Assembly: GCF_003605435.1 (NCBI RefSeq)
Contig: NZ_QXQB01000002.1
Span: 372,001 to 436,000, forward strand
From: Paenibacillus pinisoli
GTDB taxonomy: Bacteria > Bacillota > Bacilli > Paenibacillales > Paenibacillaceae
Reading direction: 5' to 3'
Length of the DNA stretch: 64,000 nucleotides
Shown here: positions 45,412 to 55,273 of the stretch, piece after piece
Layout of the letters: every line of letters starts with the position of its first letter
How positions within the stretch are numbered: position 1 is the first letter of the stretch
Translations under genes and position numbers: made by a program
The notes under the pieces: model-generated
Seen by the model: the letters and a program-made list of their open reading frames with translations, nothing else
What the model was told of the DNA's origin: nothing
The model's database searches: none

Positions 45412-46815
45412 CTAACCCTCACCCTTCTGAAGAAGCGGCAAATGAATGGTTACAATCGTTCCGGCTCCACGTTCGCTGTCTATGGCCATCTTGCCGCCGT
45501 GGAGCTCGACGATCTCCTTCGAGATGGCAAGCCCAAGCCCGGAGCCTCCGTGGCTATTGCTTGCTTTGTAGAACTTCTCCATCACATGCGGGAGATCTTC
45601 CCTGGCAATCCCGCTCCCCGTATCGCTGACCGTCACGACGGCGAACTCCCCTTCGACCGTTGTCGATACGCGAATCGTTCCTTCCGCAGGCGTGAACTTG
45701 AATGCATTGTCGATCAGATTGATAATCACCTGCTTGAGCCGGTTCGCATCCCCGTTCACGACAAGCGGGCCGCTTACATACGAAGCGATCAGCTTCACCT
45801 TCGTGCCCTCTTCGCGCACCGCGAGCTGGCGCACCGTCTCCTTCACCGGACTGTTCAAATCCAGCGTCTCGGTATGGAGCTCCATCGTACGCGCGGACAG
45901 CTTCGAGAAGTCGAGCAAATCCTCCACCAGTCCCGCAAGCCGCTCGGTCTCCTTGCTGATGATCGAGAGGCCCATCTTGACCTCTTCATCATCCTCCTTC
46001 GGCTCGCTTTCCTTCAGCGTCTCGCTCCAGCCCTTAATGGATGTGAGCGGCGTGCGAAGCTCATGGGAGATGGAGGAGATAAAATCGTTCTTCAGCTTCT
46101 CCCTCTTGTTCAGCTCGCTCACCATCGTATTGAACGTCTCCGCCAGCTGGCCGATCTCGTCATGGCTTCGCCTCGAGGCCCGCTTCGACCAATCGCCTTC
46201 CGCCATATACCGGGCCGCTCTGGTCAGCTCCCGGATCGGCATTACGATCCGCTGGGCCAGGAACAGACTGAGGCCAAGGAACAACAGAACGACCGCAACG
46301 CCTACAATGAACGTCATGCGGATCAGCTGGGCGACCATGTCGTCGACTTGCTGAAGCGAGGAGGTATAGCGGATCATCGAGACCACTCTGGCCTCATTCC
46401 AGAGCGGCGCTGTCACCGATATGACCCGTTCGCCGAAGTAAGGATCAACGCCCGTCCAGCTCCCTACCTCACCGGTCGACGCCGTCTTCACGTCGCCGGT
46501 CGCATACCGGATATTAGGCGAGAAGCCGTCCGAATCGATGCGCAGCTCGCCTGCGCTGTTCAGCAGTTGGATGCGGGTCGGCCCGCCCTCCGACATGTAT
46601 TGGAGCATATAATCCGCCTGATCCTGCAAGGTCAGCGACGATAGCGACCGGCTGTGCAGAGCCATGGCGGACTCGACACGCTGCTTGACGGAGCTCTGCG
46701 CGCTCCCATAGTAATAATTCCACATCAGCGCGGCGAAGGCTGCGCCAAGCACGGTGACGACCAGCACGATCAGCAGCAGATAGCTCCATACCATCCGGGT
46801 CTGAACGCTTCTCAT
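45412..46815 (-). CDS. Sensor histidine kinase with HAMP domain
   Basis: 467 residues. Membrane helices at about 9-31 and 165-187 bracket an extracellular sensor of about 130 residues. HAMP (188-240), HisKA with FISSISHELRTPLTS and phospho-acceptor H251, then an ATPase domain with NLIDNAFKFT, VSDTGSGIARED and GGSGLGLAISKEIVELHGG. ATG 46815 overlaps the regulator stop as ATGA. The signal is probably at the cell surface, as the operon also encodes a polysaccharide deacetylase and a lipoprotein. Confidence 0.94.
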   Translation of the reverse strand: MRSVQTRMVWSYLLLIVLVVTVLGAAFAALMWNYYYGSAQSSVKQRVESAMALHSRSLSSLTLQDQADYMLQYMSEGGPTRIQLLNSAGELRIDSDGFSPNIRYATGDVKTASTGEVGSWTGVDPYFGERVISVTAPLWNEARVVSMIRYTSSLQQVDDMVAQLIRMTFIVGVAVVLLFLGLSLFLAQRIVMPIRELTRAARYMAEGDWSKRASRRSHDEIGQLAETFNTMVSELNKREKLKNDFISSISHELRTPLTSIKGWSETLKESEPKEDDEEVKMGLSIISKETERLAGLVEDLLDFSKLSARTMELHTETLDLNSPVKETVRQLAVREEGTKVKLIASYVSGPLVVNGDANRLKQVIINLIDNAFKFTPAEGTIRVSTTVEGEFAVVTVSDTGSGIAREDLPHVMEKFYKASNSHGGSGLGLAISKEIVELHGGKMAIDSERGAGTIVTIHLPLLQKGEG

Positions 46816-47630
46816 TGCGGCACGCTCCGTTTCCATCGGTAGCCGTAGCCCCATACCGTCTCAATGACGGATGGCTCGGACGGGTTGGTTTCGATTTTTT
46901 GCCGGATTCTGCGAATGTTGACGTCCACGACCTTGAGATCGCCTACATAATACCTGCCCCATACTTCAGTCAGGATATGGTCGCGGCTGACGCTCTCCCC
47001 TTCCCGTTCCATCAGCAGCCGAACAAGCGTCCATTCGGTGGGCGTCAATATAATTTCCTCATCGTTCTTCCACAATCTTCTCTCCGCGATCGACAGCCGG
47101 AAGCGGCCGCTTACCAGCTCCCGCTCCACATACAGCTTCTTCATCTCCTCGTTCTGCTCCGCAGCCTCACTAGCGCCTTCGCTCTGCTGCCCTTGCAGGC
47201 TGACAGTGCCCTGCTCGTCAACGCTGCCAGTCTCGCCTTCCTCTTGAGAGACTGGAGGCGCATCCGCGTGCATGCGCCGATGAAGCGATTTGATTCTCGC
47301 GATCAGCTCTCCCGGGCTGAACGGCTTCTGCACGTAATCGTCCGCGCCAAGCTCCAGCCCGCGAATCTTGTCCTCTTCCTGCGACTTGGCAGTCAGCATA
47401 ATAATCCCAAGGCGGGGATACTTCGCCCTCAGCTGCTCGCATACCTCAAACCCGTCAATCGTAGGAAGCATCACATCCAGCAGAGCAATATCGAACGGCC
47501 CTTCCGAATCGGCCAAGGCAAGCGCATCCTCTCCGTTCTCAGCCTCCGTGACCTCCATATCGTTTCTTTTCAAGTTAATTCGCACAAATCCGCGTATGGA
47601 CTCCTCGTCCTCCAATAACAAGATACGCAT
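46812..47630 (-). CDS. OmpR-family response regulator with an unusual linker
   Basis: 272 residues, about 40 longer than usual. Receiver 1-120 with D8/E9 region, phospho-acceptor D52 in LLDVMLPTIDG and VQKPFSPGEL. The linker from about 125 to 165 is rich in Glu, Gln, Ser and Gly (VSQEEGETGSVDEQGTVS and on), which adds the extra length. The winged helix follows with TPTEWTLVRLLMEREGESVSRDHI and VNIRRIRQKIE. ATG 47630 has only a weak GGTGA. Paired with the kinase by a 4-nt overlap. Confidence 0.93.
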   Translation of the reverse strand: MRILLLEDEESIRGFVRINLKRNDMEVTEAENGEDALALADSEGPFDIALLDVMLPTIDGFEVCEQLRAKYPRLGIIMLTAKSQEEDKIRGLELGADDYVQKPFSPGELIARIKSLHRRMHADAPPVSQEEGETGSVDEQGTVSLQGQQSEGASEAAEQNEEMKKLYVERELVSGRFRLSIAERRLWKNDEEIILTPTEWTLVRLLMEREGESVSRDHILTEVWGRYYVGDLKVVDVNIRRIRQKIETNPSEPSVIETVWGYGYRWKRSVPQ

Positions 47631-47634
47631 CGAT

Positions 47635-49104
47635 TCACCGCCACTCATCTCTGTCATCATGTACAATTTTCAGATAGGAAGAAAACTGCGCCTCAACCTT
47701 TTTCATATTCAGAAAAATCTCTTTGTCTTGTTCAGGCAGCTTCTCCGGTACGTCAGCGACGAACGATACCAGATAGACATTGCCGCTGTCCTGAGCGAGC
47801 TGGCGGTAAGGCCGGTGCTCTTCCTTCCAAGCCGCCTCGACATTGCCCCATTGCTTGATCGGAACAACATACAGCGTCGCCAGCTCCTCCTTCAGACCCT
47901 TGGCTTCGTTCCAATAGTCGAACGTCACGATGCCGTAGGAAGCCGCCGGAGGTCTGCCCATCGTATATGAGCCCGTCCATTCCTCCGGAATATCCAGCTT
48001 GACGCCGTATGTATAATCAAGGAATTGCTCCGCAATGAGATGGAAATCTTCCTTCCCGTCCCACTGCATCCATTCATTCATCCAGATGCTCTCCGCATAA
48101 GGAACATCCTTATAGCCGGGCGATTCCTTCGTCCATTGCAGCTCAATGATGGAATCTCCGTTAATGTCGCCGCTCATCGTCGGCCTTCCGCTGAAGCCTT
48201 CAAGCCCGAGAGCTTCATCGGGATATATCAGTCTCAGTCCTTGGCTCTCCCAAGCATACATATACGTAAGCATGCTGTGAGCGCCGGTGCCGCCTTCCAG
48301 CACAAGCCCGTTGTGATATTCCGATACCTTGCCGATAAGCAGCCGTTCAAAAGCGTTCGTGCCTTGCGGCAGCGACATGTTGAGGACGCGATTCAGCGCA
48401 TTTTTTTGCCATGAATAGACGCTGAGATAATGCGACGGCATCTCCAGCTCGCCGCTTGTGCCGAGCGAATCGATCACGACAAGCTCCTGCCTGCCGTTGC
48501 CGAGCAAGTCGCCCACCTCCGCCTGGCTGTAAGGAAGCGACTGAACCGGCTTCAGCGCCAGCCTGCCTTTGTCATTGCGCACGGCTTTCGTATTGAACGA
48601 ATACAGCTCCAGCACATTCGGGCTGTCGAACGCTCCAATCCAGCCCACTAGCAGCTCGTATTGTCCGTCGCCGTCCATATCCGCCAGCTTCAGCCAAGCG
48701 ATATCTCTGGCCAGCGGCTGCTCGACCAGAACGGATTGGCGCCAGCCGTATTCCGTCTGGCGCAGCACCACGATCTCCGGCGTGCTGTATTCGTTGTAAT
48801 AGGTGACGACCGCTTCTTCGATGCCGTCGCCGTTCAGATCAAGGAGCCTGATCGCTTCCTTGTAATCGTCGCGATGCGGAATCATGAGCATGCTGAACCG
48901 GGGCAGCGCCTTCTCGATCGCAGCGGACAGCTCTTCCTTATCCTTGGCTATAGCCGGCTTCTGGAGCAAGTCAGCCGGGGCTGCCGTATATCTGCAGCCT
49001 GCGGCGACAACCGCAAGCGCCAGCAACGAGAAGAGGAGCAGGGATGCCCGGCTCCCGCTCCTGATAAGTGAATTTGTTTTTTGATCCCGGAAGCGCTTCT
49101 CCAT
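47635..49104 (-). CDS. Lipoprotein with FG-GAP/VCBS-like repeats, unknown function
   Basis: 489 residues. Lipoprotein signal with hydrophobic core LLLFSLLALAVVAAGC. Several acidic loops (LDLNGDGIEEAVV, ADMDGDGQYELLV, SGDINGDSIIELQW) fit the calcium-binding turns of beta-propeller FG-GAP repeats. It is exported and anchored on the membrane surface, where it might sense or bind a polymer and talk to the kinase of the same operon. The gene ends 4 nt before the regulator start. Confidence 0.75.
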   Translation of the reverse strand: MEKRFRDQKTNSLIRSGSRASLLLFSLLALAVVAAGCRYTAAPADLLQKPAIAKDKEELSAAIEKALPRFSMLMIPHRDDYKEAIRLLDLNGDGIEEAVVTYYNEYSTPEIVVLRQTEYGWRQSVLVEQPLARDIAWLKLADMDGDGQYELLVGWIGAFDSPNVLELYSFNTKAVRNDKGRLALKPVQSLPYSQAEVGDLLGNGRQELVVIDSLGTSGELEMPSHYLSVYSWQKNALNRVLNMSLPQGTNAFERLLIGKVSEYHNGLVLEGGTGAHSMLTYMYAWESQGLRLIYPDEALGLEGFSGRPTMSGDINGDSIIELQWTKESPGYKDVPYAESIWMNEWMQWDGKEDFHLIAEQFLDYTYGVKLDIPEEWTGSYTMGRPPAASYGIVTFDYWNEAKGLKEELATLYVVPIKQWGNVEAAWKEEHRPYRQLAQDSGNVYLVSFVADVPEKLPEQDKEIFLNMKKVEAQFSSYLKIVHDDRDEWR

Positions 49105-49128
49105 GGAGTCTCCTTTTCAATCTGACGG

Positions 49129-50214
49129 TTATTCGGGTATTTCGTCGACGGTAACCATCGTATAGCCCAGCTTCTGCAGATCGTCAATCACGCCTGGAAG
49201 CATGTCTACCGTGTTGCGTATATGTTTCCCGCCGAATGAATGCATCAATATTATACCATTAGGCTTTGTTTGTTTACGAATCATGGCCCTCATCTCGGCA
49301 ACCGGCGTGCCCGCCCAGTCGCGGGTATCGACCGTCCAGCCCACCATGCGGCGATTCTGCTCCTTCATCACTTTTTTCAGCGTATCCGATACAGCGCCGT
49401 ACGGCGCGCGGAATAAGGTCGGCGTCCAGCCCAAAGCGTCATTAATCGCCTGGTCGGCTTGATCGATCTGGGAGAGAATTCCTGATTTTCCTAGCTTGCT
49501 AAGATCCTTATGAGATTGCGTATGATTGCCGATAGCATGGCCTTCGTCTTCGATCCGTTTCATCAAGTCCGGATATTTCTCCACCTGCGTGCCCACTACA
49601 AAAAATGTCGCCTTAACGCCCTTTTCCTTCAAAATATCCAAAATTGCCGGTGTGTACTTTAAGTCCGGCCCGTCGTCGAACGTTAGCGCGACGCGCTTCT
49701 CATCGGTTCCAGGCGGTGTGACAACCGGCTTCTCGCCGCCCTTGCCGCCTTCCTGGCCCTTTCCGTTCTCACTGCCGGCATTATTGCCGTTATGTTCATT
49801 TCCCTTCGATCCGGAGCCTGTATTGACGCCCGTATCGTCAGGGTCTTTATTTTCGTGGTTAGGGTTTCCTTGCCCATCCTTGCTTCCATTGCCTTGCTCT
49901 CCAGTATGGCCGCTACTACCGCCATTACCGGGTGTTACCGTGTTGCCGCCTTGCCCTCCTGATTGTCCATTGCTGCCGTTATCATTTCCTTTGTTCTCTC
50001 CAGGCACGTAACCGGTGGTTGTGCCTCCCTTGTCAACATTGTTCCCCCCTCCTGAAGCATGTTCTTCGATCGTTTGCGAGCCTTTCTCCTTCGATGGAAT
50101 CATGGCCGACAAGCCAAATGAGCTTCCCGCCGTACATCCGCCAACCCATGCGACAATTGCGACCAAAATGATGAAAGCTGCCAGTCTCCGATGTTGTTTT
50201 TTTCTTGTTTTCAT
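49129..50214 (-). CDS. Polysaccharide deacetylase family protein
   Basis: 361 residues. Membrane anchor or lipoprotein-like signal (AAFIILVAIVAWVGGC). A disordered Gly/Asn/Glu-rich spacer of about 100 residues crosses the wall. The NodB domain from about 170 has VALTFDDGPD (catalytic Asp), GNHTQSHKDLSK (metal histidines), FRAPYGAVS and the final HSFGG. It removes acetyl groups from peptidoglycan or another N-acetylated polymer. ATG 50214 is better spaced from AAGGTG than ATG 50223. First gene of the operon with the lipoprotein and the two-component pair. Confidence 0.92.
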   Translation of the reverse strand: MKTRKKQHRRLAAFIILVAIVAWVGGCTAGSSFGLSAMIPSKEKGSQTIEEHASGGGNNVDKGGTTTGYVPGENKGNDNGSNGQSGGQGGNTVTPGNGGSSGHTGEQGNGSKDGQGNPNHENKDPDDTGVNTGSGSKGNEHNGNNAGSENGKGQEGGKGGEKPVVTPPGTDEKRVALTFDDGPDLKYTPAILDILKEKGVKATFFVVGTQVEKYPDLMKRIEDEGHAIGNHTQSHKDLSKLGKSGILSQIDQADQAINDALGWTPTLFRAPYGAVSDTLKKVMKEQNRRMVGWTVDTRDWAGTPVAEMRAMIRKQTKPNGIILMHSFGGKHIRNTVDMLPGVIDDLQKLGYTMVTVDEIPE

Positions 50215-50332
50215 CCCATTCACCTTCTATCCCCGCTGATATCTCTATCATAGATGATGAGAACAATGAGAGAGTTACAAATTAGTAACACCTTTCGAGC
50301 CGAGCAGACAAAAAAGGATGCCAATCCCAACA

Positions 50333-50370
50333 AAAAGACGCCCAAGCTCTGTCGAACTTAGGGCGTCTTC
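50333..50370 (-). terminator. Terminator of the purine operon
   Basis: AAGACGCCC-AAG and CTT-GGGCGTCTT pair around a 10-nt loop; the minus strand goes on as TTTTTG. It lies 100 nt after the purD stop. Confidence 0.85.
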
Positions 50371-50385
50371 TCACATGGATGGACA

Positions 50386-50451
50386 GGTCTTCCATTAATG
50401 AAAAATAGGTCCTCCATTAATGATAGATAGCTCTTCCATTAACGATCCAAA
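50386..50451. repeat. Three 22-bp tandem repeats
   Basis: Three consecutive 22-bp units share the core TCTTCCATTAATGA with 2-5 changes each. They fill the space between the purD stop and the operon terminator. Confidence 0.75.
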
Positions 50452-50469
50452 AACAAGCTTAACGGGATG

Positions 50470-51735
50470 CTAGACAAGAGCCTTGGCTGCGATATCCGTA
50501 CGGTTCTGCTTGCCGTCGAATTGAATGACGCTAACCGCCTCGTAAGCTCTGGCGCGGGCATCCGCGATATCGCGGCCGAGTCCGACTATGCCAAGCACGC
50601 GTCCGCCGCTTGTTACGAGATCTCCGTCCTTCATTGCCGTTCCGGCATGGAATACAAGCGCGCCTTGCGCCTCCGCTTCGGCGATGCCCGTAATCACGCG
50701 GCCCTTCGGATAGGAAGCCGGGTAGCCTTCGGATGCCGCCACAACGCAGACCGCCGCTTCGTCGCTCCACTGAATGTCCAGATCAGCCAACCGGCCGTTC
50801 ATCGCGGCAAGCACGATGTCGACCAGATCGGTCTTCAGTCTTGGCAGCACGACTTGCGTCTCCGGGTCGCCCATGCGCGCGTTGAACTCAATCGTCTTCG
50901 GACCGTCCTTCGTAATCATGAGGCCAGCGAACAATACGCCGCGGAACGGACGTCCCTCGCTCACCATCGCTTTGGCTGTCGGATTAATAATGTTGACGAT
51001 CGCTTCGTCGATAATGCTTTGCTCGATGTGCGGCAGCGGCGTGTATGTACCCATTCCGCCTGTATTCGGGCCTTTGTCGCCGTCGAAGATCGGCTTATGG
51101 TCCTGCGCCGGCACCATCGGCTTCACCGTCTCGCCATCCACGAAAGCCAGGATAGACATCTCCTGCCCTTCCAGGAACTCCTCGATGACGATCTGGTTGC
51201 CAGCGTCGCCGAATACCTTGTCCACCATCGCTTCACGGAGAGCCTTCTCGGCTTCCTCCAGCGTCGCTGCGACCGTTACCCCTTTGCCGGCTGCAAGTCC
51301 GTCCGCTTTGATTACAATTGGCATTGTTTGCTCCCTCAGGTAAGCAAGAGCCGCTTCATAATCGGTGAACGTCTCATACTTCGCTGTAGGGATGTTGTAT
51401 TTTTTGAGCAGGTTTTTCATAAAAATTTTGCTGCCCTCGATCTCAGCCGCCGCCTTGTTCGGGCCAAACGCCGGAATGCCGGCCGTTTCGAACGCGTCTA
51501 CGATGCCGTCCGCAAGCGGATCATCCGGACCGACGAATACCAGATTAATGGACGCATCCTTCGCGAATTGGGTCAGCTCGTCGAATTGGGATACAGCCAG
51601 CGGCACGCATTCCGCAATTTGCGCTATGCCGGCATTGCCAGGCGCGCAGTAAAGCTCCTTTACCTTTTCGCTTTTCTTCAGTGCCCAGCAAATCGCATGC
51701 TCGCGACCGCCGCCGCCAATAACCAAAATACGCAT
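50470..51735 (-). CDS. purD: Phosphoribosylamine-glycine ligase
   Basis: 421 residues, normal length. RILVIGGGGREHAICWALKKS starts the N-domain; the ATP-grasp core has IVIKADGLAAGKGVTVA, GDAGNQIVIEEFLEG and TIEFNARMGDPETQVVLPRL. It joins glycine to phosphoribosylamine in step two of purine synthesis. ATG 51735 follows GGGAGG. It is the last pur gene and is separated from purH by 128 bp containing a terminator-like hairpin. Confidence 0.97.
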   Translation of the reverse strand: MRILVIGGGGREHAICWALKKSEKVKELYCAPGNAGIAQIAECVPLAVSQFDELTQFAKDASINLVFVGPDDPLADGIVDAFETAGIPAFGPNKAAAEIEGSKIFMKNLLKKYNIPTAKYETFTDYEAALAYLREQTMPIVIKADGLAAGKGVTVAATLEEAEKALREAMVDKVFGDAGNQIVIEEFLEGQEMSILAFVDGETVKPMVPAQDHKPIFDGDKGPNTGGMGTYTPLPHIEQSIIDEAIVNIINPTAKAMVSEGRPFRGVLFAGLMITKDGPKTIEFNARMGDPETQVVLPRLKTDLVDIVLAAMNGRLADLDIQWSDEAAVCVVAASEGYPASYPKGRVITGIAEAEAQGALVFHAGTAMKDGDLVTSGGRVLGIVGLGRDIADARARAYEAVSVIQFDGKQNRTDIAAKALV

Positions 51736-51771
51736 GTTCGCAAACCTCCCAAGAGTTTAAACGTAAATTTG

Positions 51772-51808
51772 GAAAAACGAGCGCTGTCCATGGAGCTACA
51801 GCGCTCGT
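51772..51808 (-). terminator. Terminator-like hairpin between purH and purD
   Basis: On the minus strand ACGAGCGCTGT, a 10-nt loop and ACAGCGCTCGT form an 11-bp perfect stem followed by TTTTCC. It stands about 55 nt after the purH stop and would lower or condition purD transcription. Confidence 0.7.
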
Positions 51809-51863
51809 CCTTCTACTTATTCACGATCGTTCCTTGCTTGCTTCTATTGATACGTTGCCCGTA

Positions 51864-53411
51864 TTAGTGTTTGAAGTGTCTAACGCTAGTGAACACCATA
51901 GCGATGTTGTTCGCGTTAGCCGCTGCGATGGACTCTTCATCCTTAATGGAGCCGCCTGGCTGGATGATCGCCGTAATGCCCGCTTTCGCCGCCAGCTCTA
52001 CCGTGTCGCCCATCGGGAAGAATGCATCGGAAGCCAGTGCGGAGCCGACTGCCTTCTCGCCCGCTTGCTCGATCGCAATGCGCGCCGCGCCGACGCGGTT
52101 CATTTGGCCTGCGCCTACGCCTACGGTCATATCGTCCTTCGCCAGCAGGATGGCATTCGACTTCACATGCTTCACGACTTTCCAGCCAAACAAGAGCTGC
52201 TTCATCTCTTCTTCCGTCGGTTTGCGGTTCGTGACTACTTGCAGATCCGCTTCCGTCAAGCTATGCACGTCGCTTTCCTGTACAAGCATGCCGCCGTCAA
52301 CCGAGGTCACGAGCCATTCCGGCTTGCGCTCTGCCGCTGCCTTCAGCTCGCCCAGCTTAAGAAGGCGGATATTCTTCTTCTTCGTCAGGATCTCCAGCGC
52401 CTCCGGCGTGTAGTCCGGCGCGATCACGATCTCCAGGAAGATGCCCCCCAGCAGCTCAGCCGTATCTGCGCCGATCGTGCGGTTAGCCGCTACGATGCCG
52501 CCGAAGATGGATGTCGGGTCCGCTTCGTACGCTTTTTGGTAGGCCTCATGGATCGTTGTTCCGATGCCCACGCCGCAAGGGTTCATATGCTTAACCGCTA
52601 CAACAGCCGGCTCGTCGAATTCCTTCAGAATCGCAAGCGCCGCGTTAGCGTCGTTAATGTTGTTGTAGGACAATTCTTTGCCATGAAGCTGCTCTGCTGT
52701 CGTCACGTTGCCGGAAGCGGCAAGCGGCTTGCGGTAGAACGCAGCTTTCTGATGCGGGTTCTCCCCGTAGCGAAGCTCCTGCACCTTCTCGTAAGTGACC
52801 GTATACGATTCTGGCAGCGGCTCGCCTGTCTGCTTCGACAGGTAGTCGGAGATAAGCGCGTCGTAGGAAGCGGTGTGGCGGAATACTTTGGCCGCGAGGC
52901 GCTTGCGCGTCTCCAGCGTCGTGTCGCCTTGCGCTTTCACTTCTTCCAGAACAGCAGCATAGTCGGAAGCATCTACGACTACGCTCACGAAAGCGTGGTT
53001 CTTCGCTGCCGAGCGAAGCATCGTCGGGCCGCCGATATCGATGTTCTCGATGGCGTCCTCATACGTGACATCCGGCTTGGCGATCGTTTCTTTGAACGGA
53101 TACAGATTAACGATCACAAGATCGATGTAATCCAGGCCAAGCTCCTGCATCGCTTTCTGATGCTCTTCATCGTCGCGCACGGCCAGCAGTCCGCTGTGGA
53201 CAGCCGGATGAAGCGTCTTGACGCGTCCGTCGAGAATTTCAGGGAAGCCCGTTACGTCGGAGATGCCGATGACCGGTACGCCTTCCTTTTGCAGCAGGCT
53301 GAACGTGCCCCCTGTCGAAATGATTTGAACGCCTTGGTTCGCAAGTTCTCTGGAAAACTCTACAATGCCCGTTTTGTCGGAAACGCTAATTAACGCTCTG
53401 CGAATTGCCAC
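51864..53411 (-). CDS. purH: Bifunctional AICAR transformylase/IMP cyclohydrolase
   Basis: 515 residues. N-terminal IMP cyclohydrolase ([34 protein letters not shown]) and C-terminal transformylase ([41 protein letters not shown]). It carries out the last two steps to IMP. The gene follows purN with a 180-bp gap that contains a direct repeat. Confidence 0.97.
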   Translation of the reverse strand: MAIRRALISVSDKTGIVEFSRELANQGVQIISTGGTFSLLQKEGVPVIGISDVTGFPEILDGRVKTLHPAVHSGLLAVRDDEEHQKAMQELGLDYIDLVIVNLYPFKETIAKPDVTYEDAIENIDIGGPTMLRSAAKNHAFVSVVVDASDYAAVLEEVKAQGDTTLETRKRLAAKVFRHTASYDALISDYLSKQTGEPLPESYTVTYEKVQELRYGENPHQKAAFYRKPLAASGNVTTAEQLHGKELSYNNINDANAALAILKEFDEPAVVAVKHMNPCGVGIGTTIHEAYQKAYEADPTSIFGGIVAANRTIGADTAELLGGIFLEIVIAPDYTPEALEILTKKKNIRLLKLGELKAAAERKPEWLVTSVDGGMLVQESDVHSLTEADLQVVTNRKPTEEEMKQLLFGWKVVKHVKSNAILLAKDDMTVGVGAGQMNRVGAARIAIEQAGEKAVGSALASDAFFPMGDTVELAAKAGITAIIQPGGSIKDEESIAAANANNIAMVFTSVRHFKH

Positions 53412-53520
53412 GCCAATGTCCTCCTTTTAATTGGTCAATCGAAAATAATATTCCTGGTCATACATACACCTTTTCAAAGATGTACTTCTATCAAAAGCAA
53501 AAGCTAACTATCGTTATATT

Positions 53521-53612
53521 CATCATGCATCTATTGGCTATTGCCAACGGCCTTGCTGCCGGTTCCATGTCAACCCAGACCCATCATGCATCTATTGGCT
53601 ATTGCCAACGGC
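53521..53612. repeat. Exact 31-bp direct repeat at the purN end
   Basis: The 31 bp at 53521-53551 are repeated exactly at 53582-53612, 61 bp apart. The second copy covers the last codons of purN and its stop; the first is a downstream duplicate in the purN-purH gap. It looks like a local duplication of the gene end. Confidence 0.8.
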
Positions 53613-54209
53613 AACCCTGCGTCCCTCAATCGTAACGAGGCCTTGCGCAATCAGCCTGATAGCCTCTGGATAGAGCTCTTTCTCCGCCTGTTGGATCCGA
53701 ACGGTCAGCGCAGCTTCATCCTCCTCTTCCGTCACCGGAACAGCCGTCTGAGCAATGATCGGACCGCTATCGAGACCGCCATCGACAAAATGAACCGTAA
53801 CGCCTGTCACCTTCACGCCATGCTCCAGTGCCTGCCCTATCGCATTGATGCCAGGGAACGATGGCAGAAGCGAAGGATGAATATTGATCATGCGGCCCAT
53901 GTAAGGCTCGACCAGCGTAGGAGTCAGAATGCGCATATAGCCGGCCAGCACGACCAGATCCACTTGACGATCCTGAAGCTCCTTCAGAATCTCGCTTTCG
54001 TAAGCCTCGCGGGACGGGTAATCCTTTGGTTTGAATACAAAGGCGTCCACGCCCGCTTGCGACGCCCGCTGGATGACGGGAGCAGACGGCTTGTCACAAA
54101 CAAGAAGCTCGATTGTGACATCGAGCTTCCCCTCCCGCACCGCATCGGCTATCGTCTGGAAGTTCGTGCCCTGTCCCGACGCGAATATCGCGATGCGAAG
54201 CGCCGCCAT
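53592..54209 (-). CDS. purN: Phosphoribosylglycinamide formyltransferase
   Basis: 205 residues. RIAIFASGQGTNFQTIADAV at the start, LVVLAGYMRIL, the catalytic HPSLLPSFPG and HFVDGGLDSGPII are all present. It transfers the formyl group of 10-formyltetrahydrofolate to GAR. Start and purM stop overlap as TAATG, so they are translationally coupled. Its last residues lie in a duplicated 31-bp segment. Confidence 0.97.
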   Translation of the reverse strand: MAALRIAIFASGQGTNFQTIADAVREGKLDVTIELLVCDKPSAPVIQRASQAGVDAFVFKPKDYPSREAYESEILKELQDRQVDLVVLAGYMRILTPTLVEPYMGRMINIHPSLLPSFPGINAIGQALEHGVKVTGVTVHFVDGGLDSGPIIAQTAVPVTEEEDEAALTVRIQQAEKELYPEAIRLIAQGLVTIEGRRVAVGNSQ

Positions 54210-55252
54210 TAGACGTCAGCTCCTTGGAACGTTACGATCCGGCTGCCTTCCGTTACGGTACCGATGCGGTACGCTTTTTCGCCAAGCTCGGCTGCAGCGC
54301 TAAGCGCCTGCTCCGCGTGCTCTTCCGGAACGACAATGACCAGGCCAATGCCCATATTGAATGTGGTGAACATATCACGGTTGCTGATGCCGCCTTTTTC
54401 CTGCATCAAGCCGAAGATCGGCAGAATCGGCCACGAACCGTAGTTGATTTCAACATTGACGCCCTCAGGCAATACGCGCGGAATGTTCTCGATAAAGCCG
54501 CCGCCTGTAATGTGCGCCATTCCCTTTACTTGAACCTTCTCAATCAGCGCCAAAGCTTGCTTCACATAGATGCGCGTCGGCTCAAGCAGCACGTCGCCAA
54601 GCTTCGCTCCGCCAAGCTCATCCAGCTGCTGGTCCAGCGAATAGCCCGCTTCTTCCAGCAATAGACGGCGAACGAGCGAGAAGCCGTTGCTGTGAATGCC
54701 GCTGGATGCAAAGCCAAGCACAACATCCCCTGGCTTGATCGTCGAGCCGTCGATCATTTTTTTCTTGTCGACGATGCCGACTGTGAACCCTGCGATATCA
54801 TAATCGTCTGCGGAATACATGCCCGGCATCTCGGCCGTTTCTCCGCCGATCAGCGCACAACCGGCTTGCACGCAGCCTTCGGAGATGCCTTGGACAATCG
54901 CTTCGATTTTCTCCGGCACAACTTTGCCGCATGCGAGATAGTCAAGGAAGAAGAGCGGCTCCGCGCCTTGCACGATAATGTCGTTGACGCACATGGCGAC
55001 CGCATCGATACCGATCGTATCATGCTTATCCATCGCAAAAGCCAGCATCAGCTTCGTGCCGACGCCATCCGTACCCGATACGAGCACAGGCTCCTCGTAC
55101 TTATCCTTGTTCAGGCCGAACAGGCCGCCGAAGCCGCCCAGCTCCGCCATCACTTCAGGGCGGTACGTTCTTTTTACGTGCTTCTTCATCCGTTCGACGG
55201 CTTCGTTGCCTGCCGCAATATCAACGCCGGCCTTTTTGTACGCTTCTGACAA
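54209..55252 (-). CDS. purM: Phosphoribosylformylglycinamidine cyclo-ligase (AIR synthetase)
   Basis: 347 residues. [49 protein letters not shown] and [13 protein letters not shown] are the AIRS signatures. It closes the imidazole ring with ATP. The start lies 21 nt beyond the end of a 185-codon repeat frame and about 600 bp after purF because of the tandem array in between. Confidence 0.97.
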   Translation of the reverse strand: MSEAYKKAGVDIAAGNEAVERMKKHVKRTYRPEVMAELGGFGGLFGLNKDKYEEPVLVSGTDGVGTKLMLAFAMDKHDTIGIDAVAMCVNDIIVQGAEPLFFLDYLACGKVVPEKIEAIVQGISEGCVQAGCALIGGETAEMPGMYSADDYDIAGFTVGIVDKKKMIDGSTIKPGDVVLGFASSGIHSNGFSLVRRLLLEEAGYSLDQQLDELGGAKLGDVLLEPTRIYVKQALALIEKVQVKGMAHITGGGFIENIPRVLPEGVNVEINYGSWPILPIFGLMQEKGGISNRDMFTTFNMGIGLVIVVPEEHAEQALSAAAELGEKAYRIGTVTEGSRIVTFQGADV

Positions 55253-55273
55253 ATGGGTCCACTCCTTTAATAT

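Noticed and set aside
51834..53393. 519-codon plus-strand frame over purH, and similar frames over purF and purD
   Set aside because: Antisense shadows; codon pattern follows the real genes.
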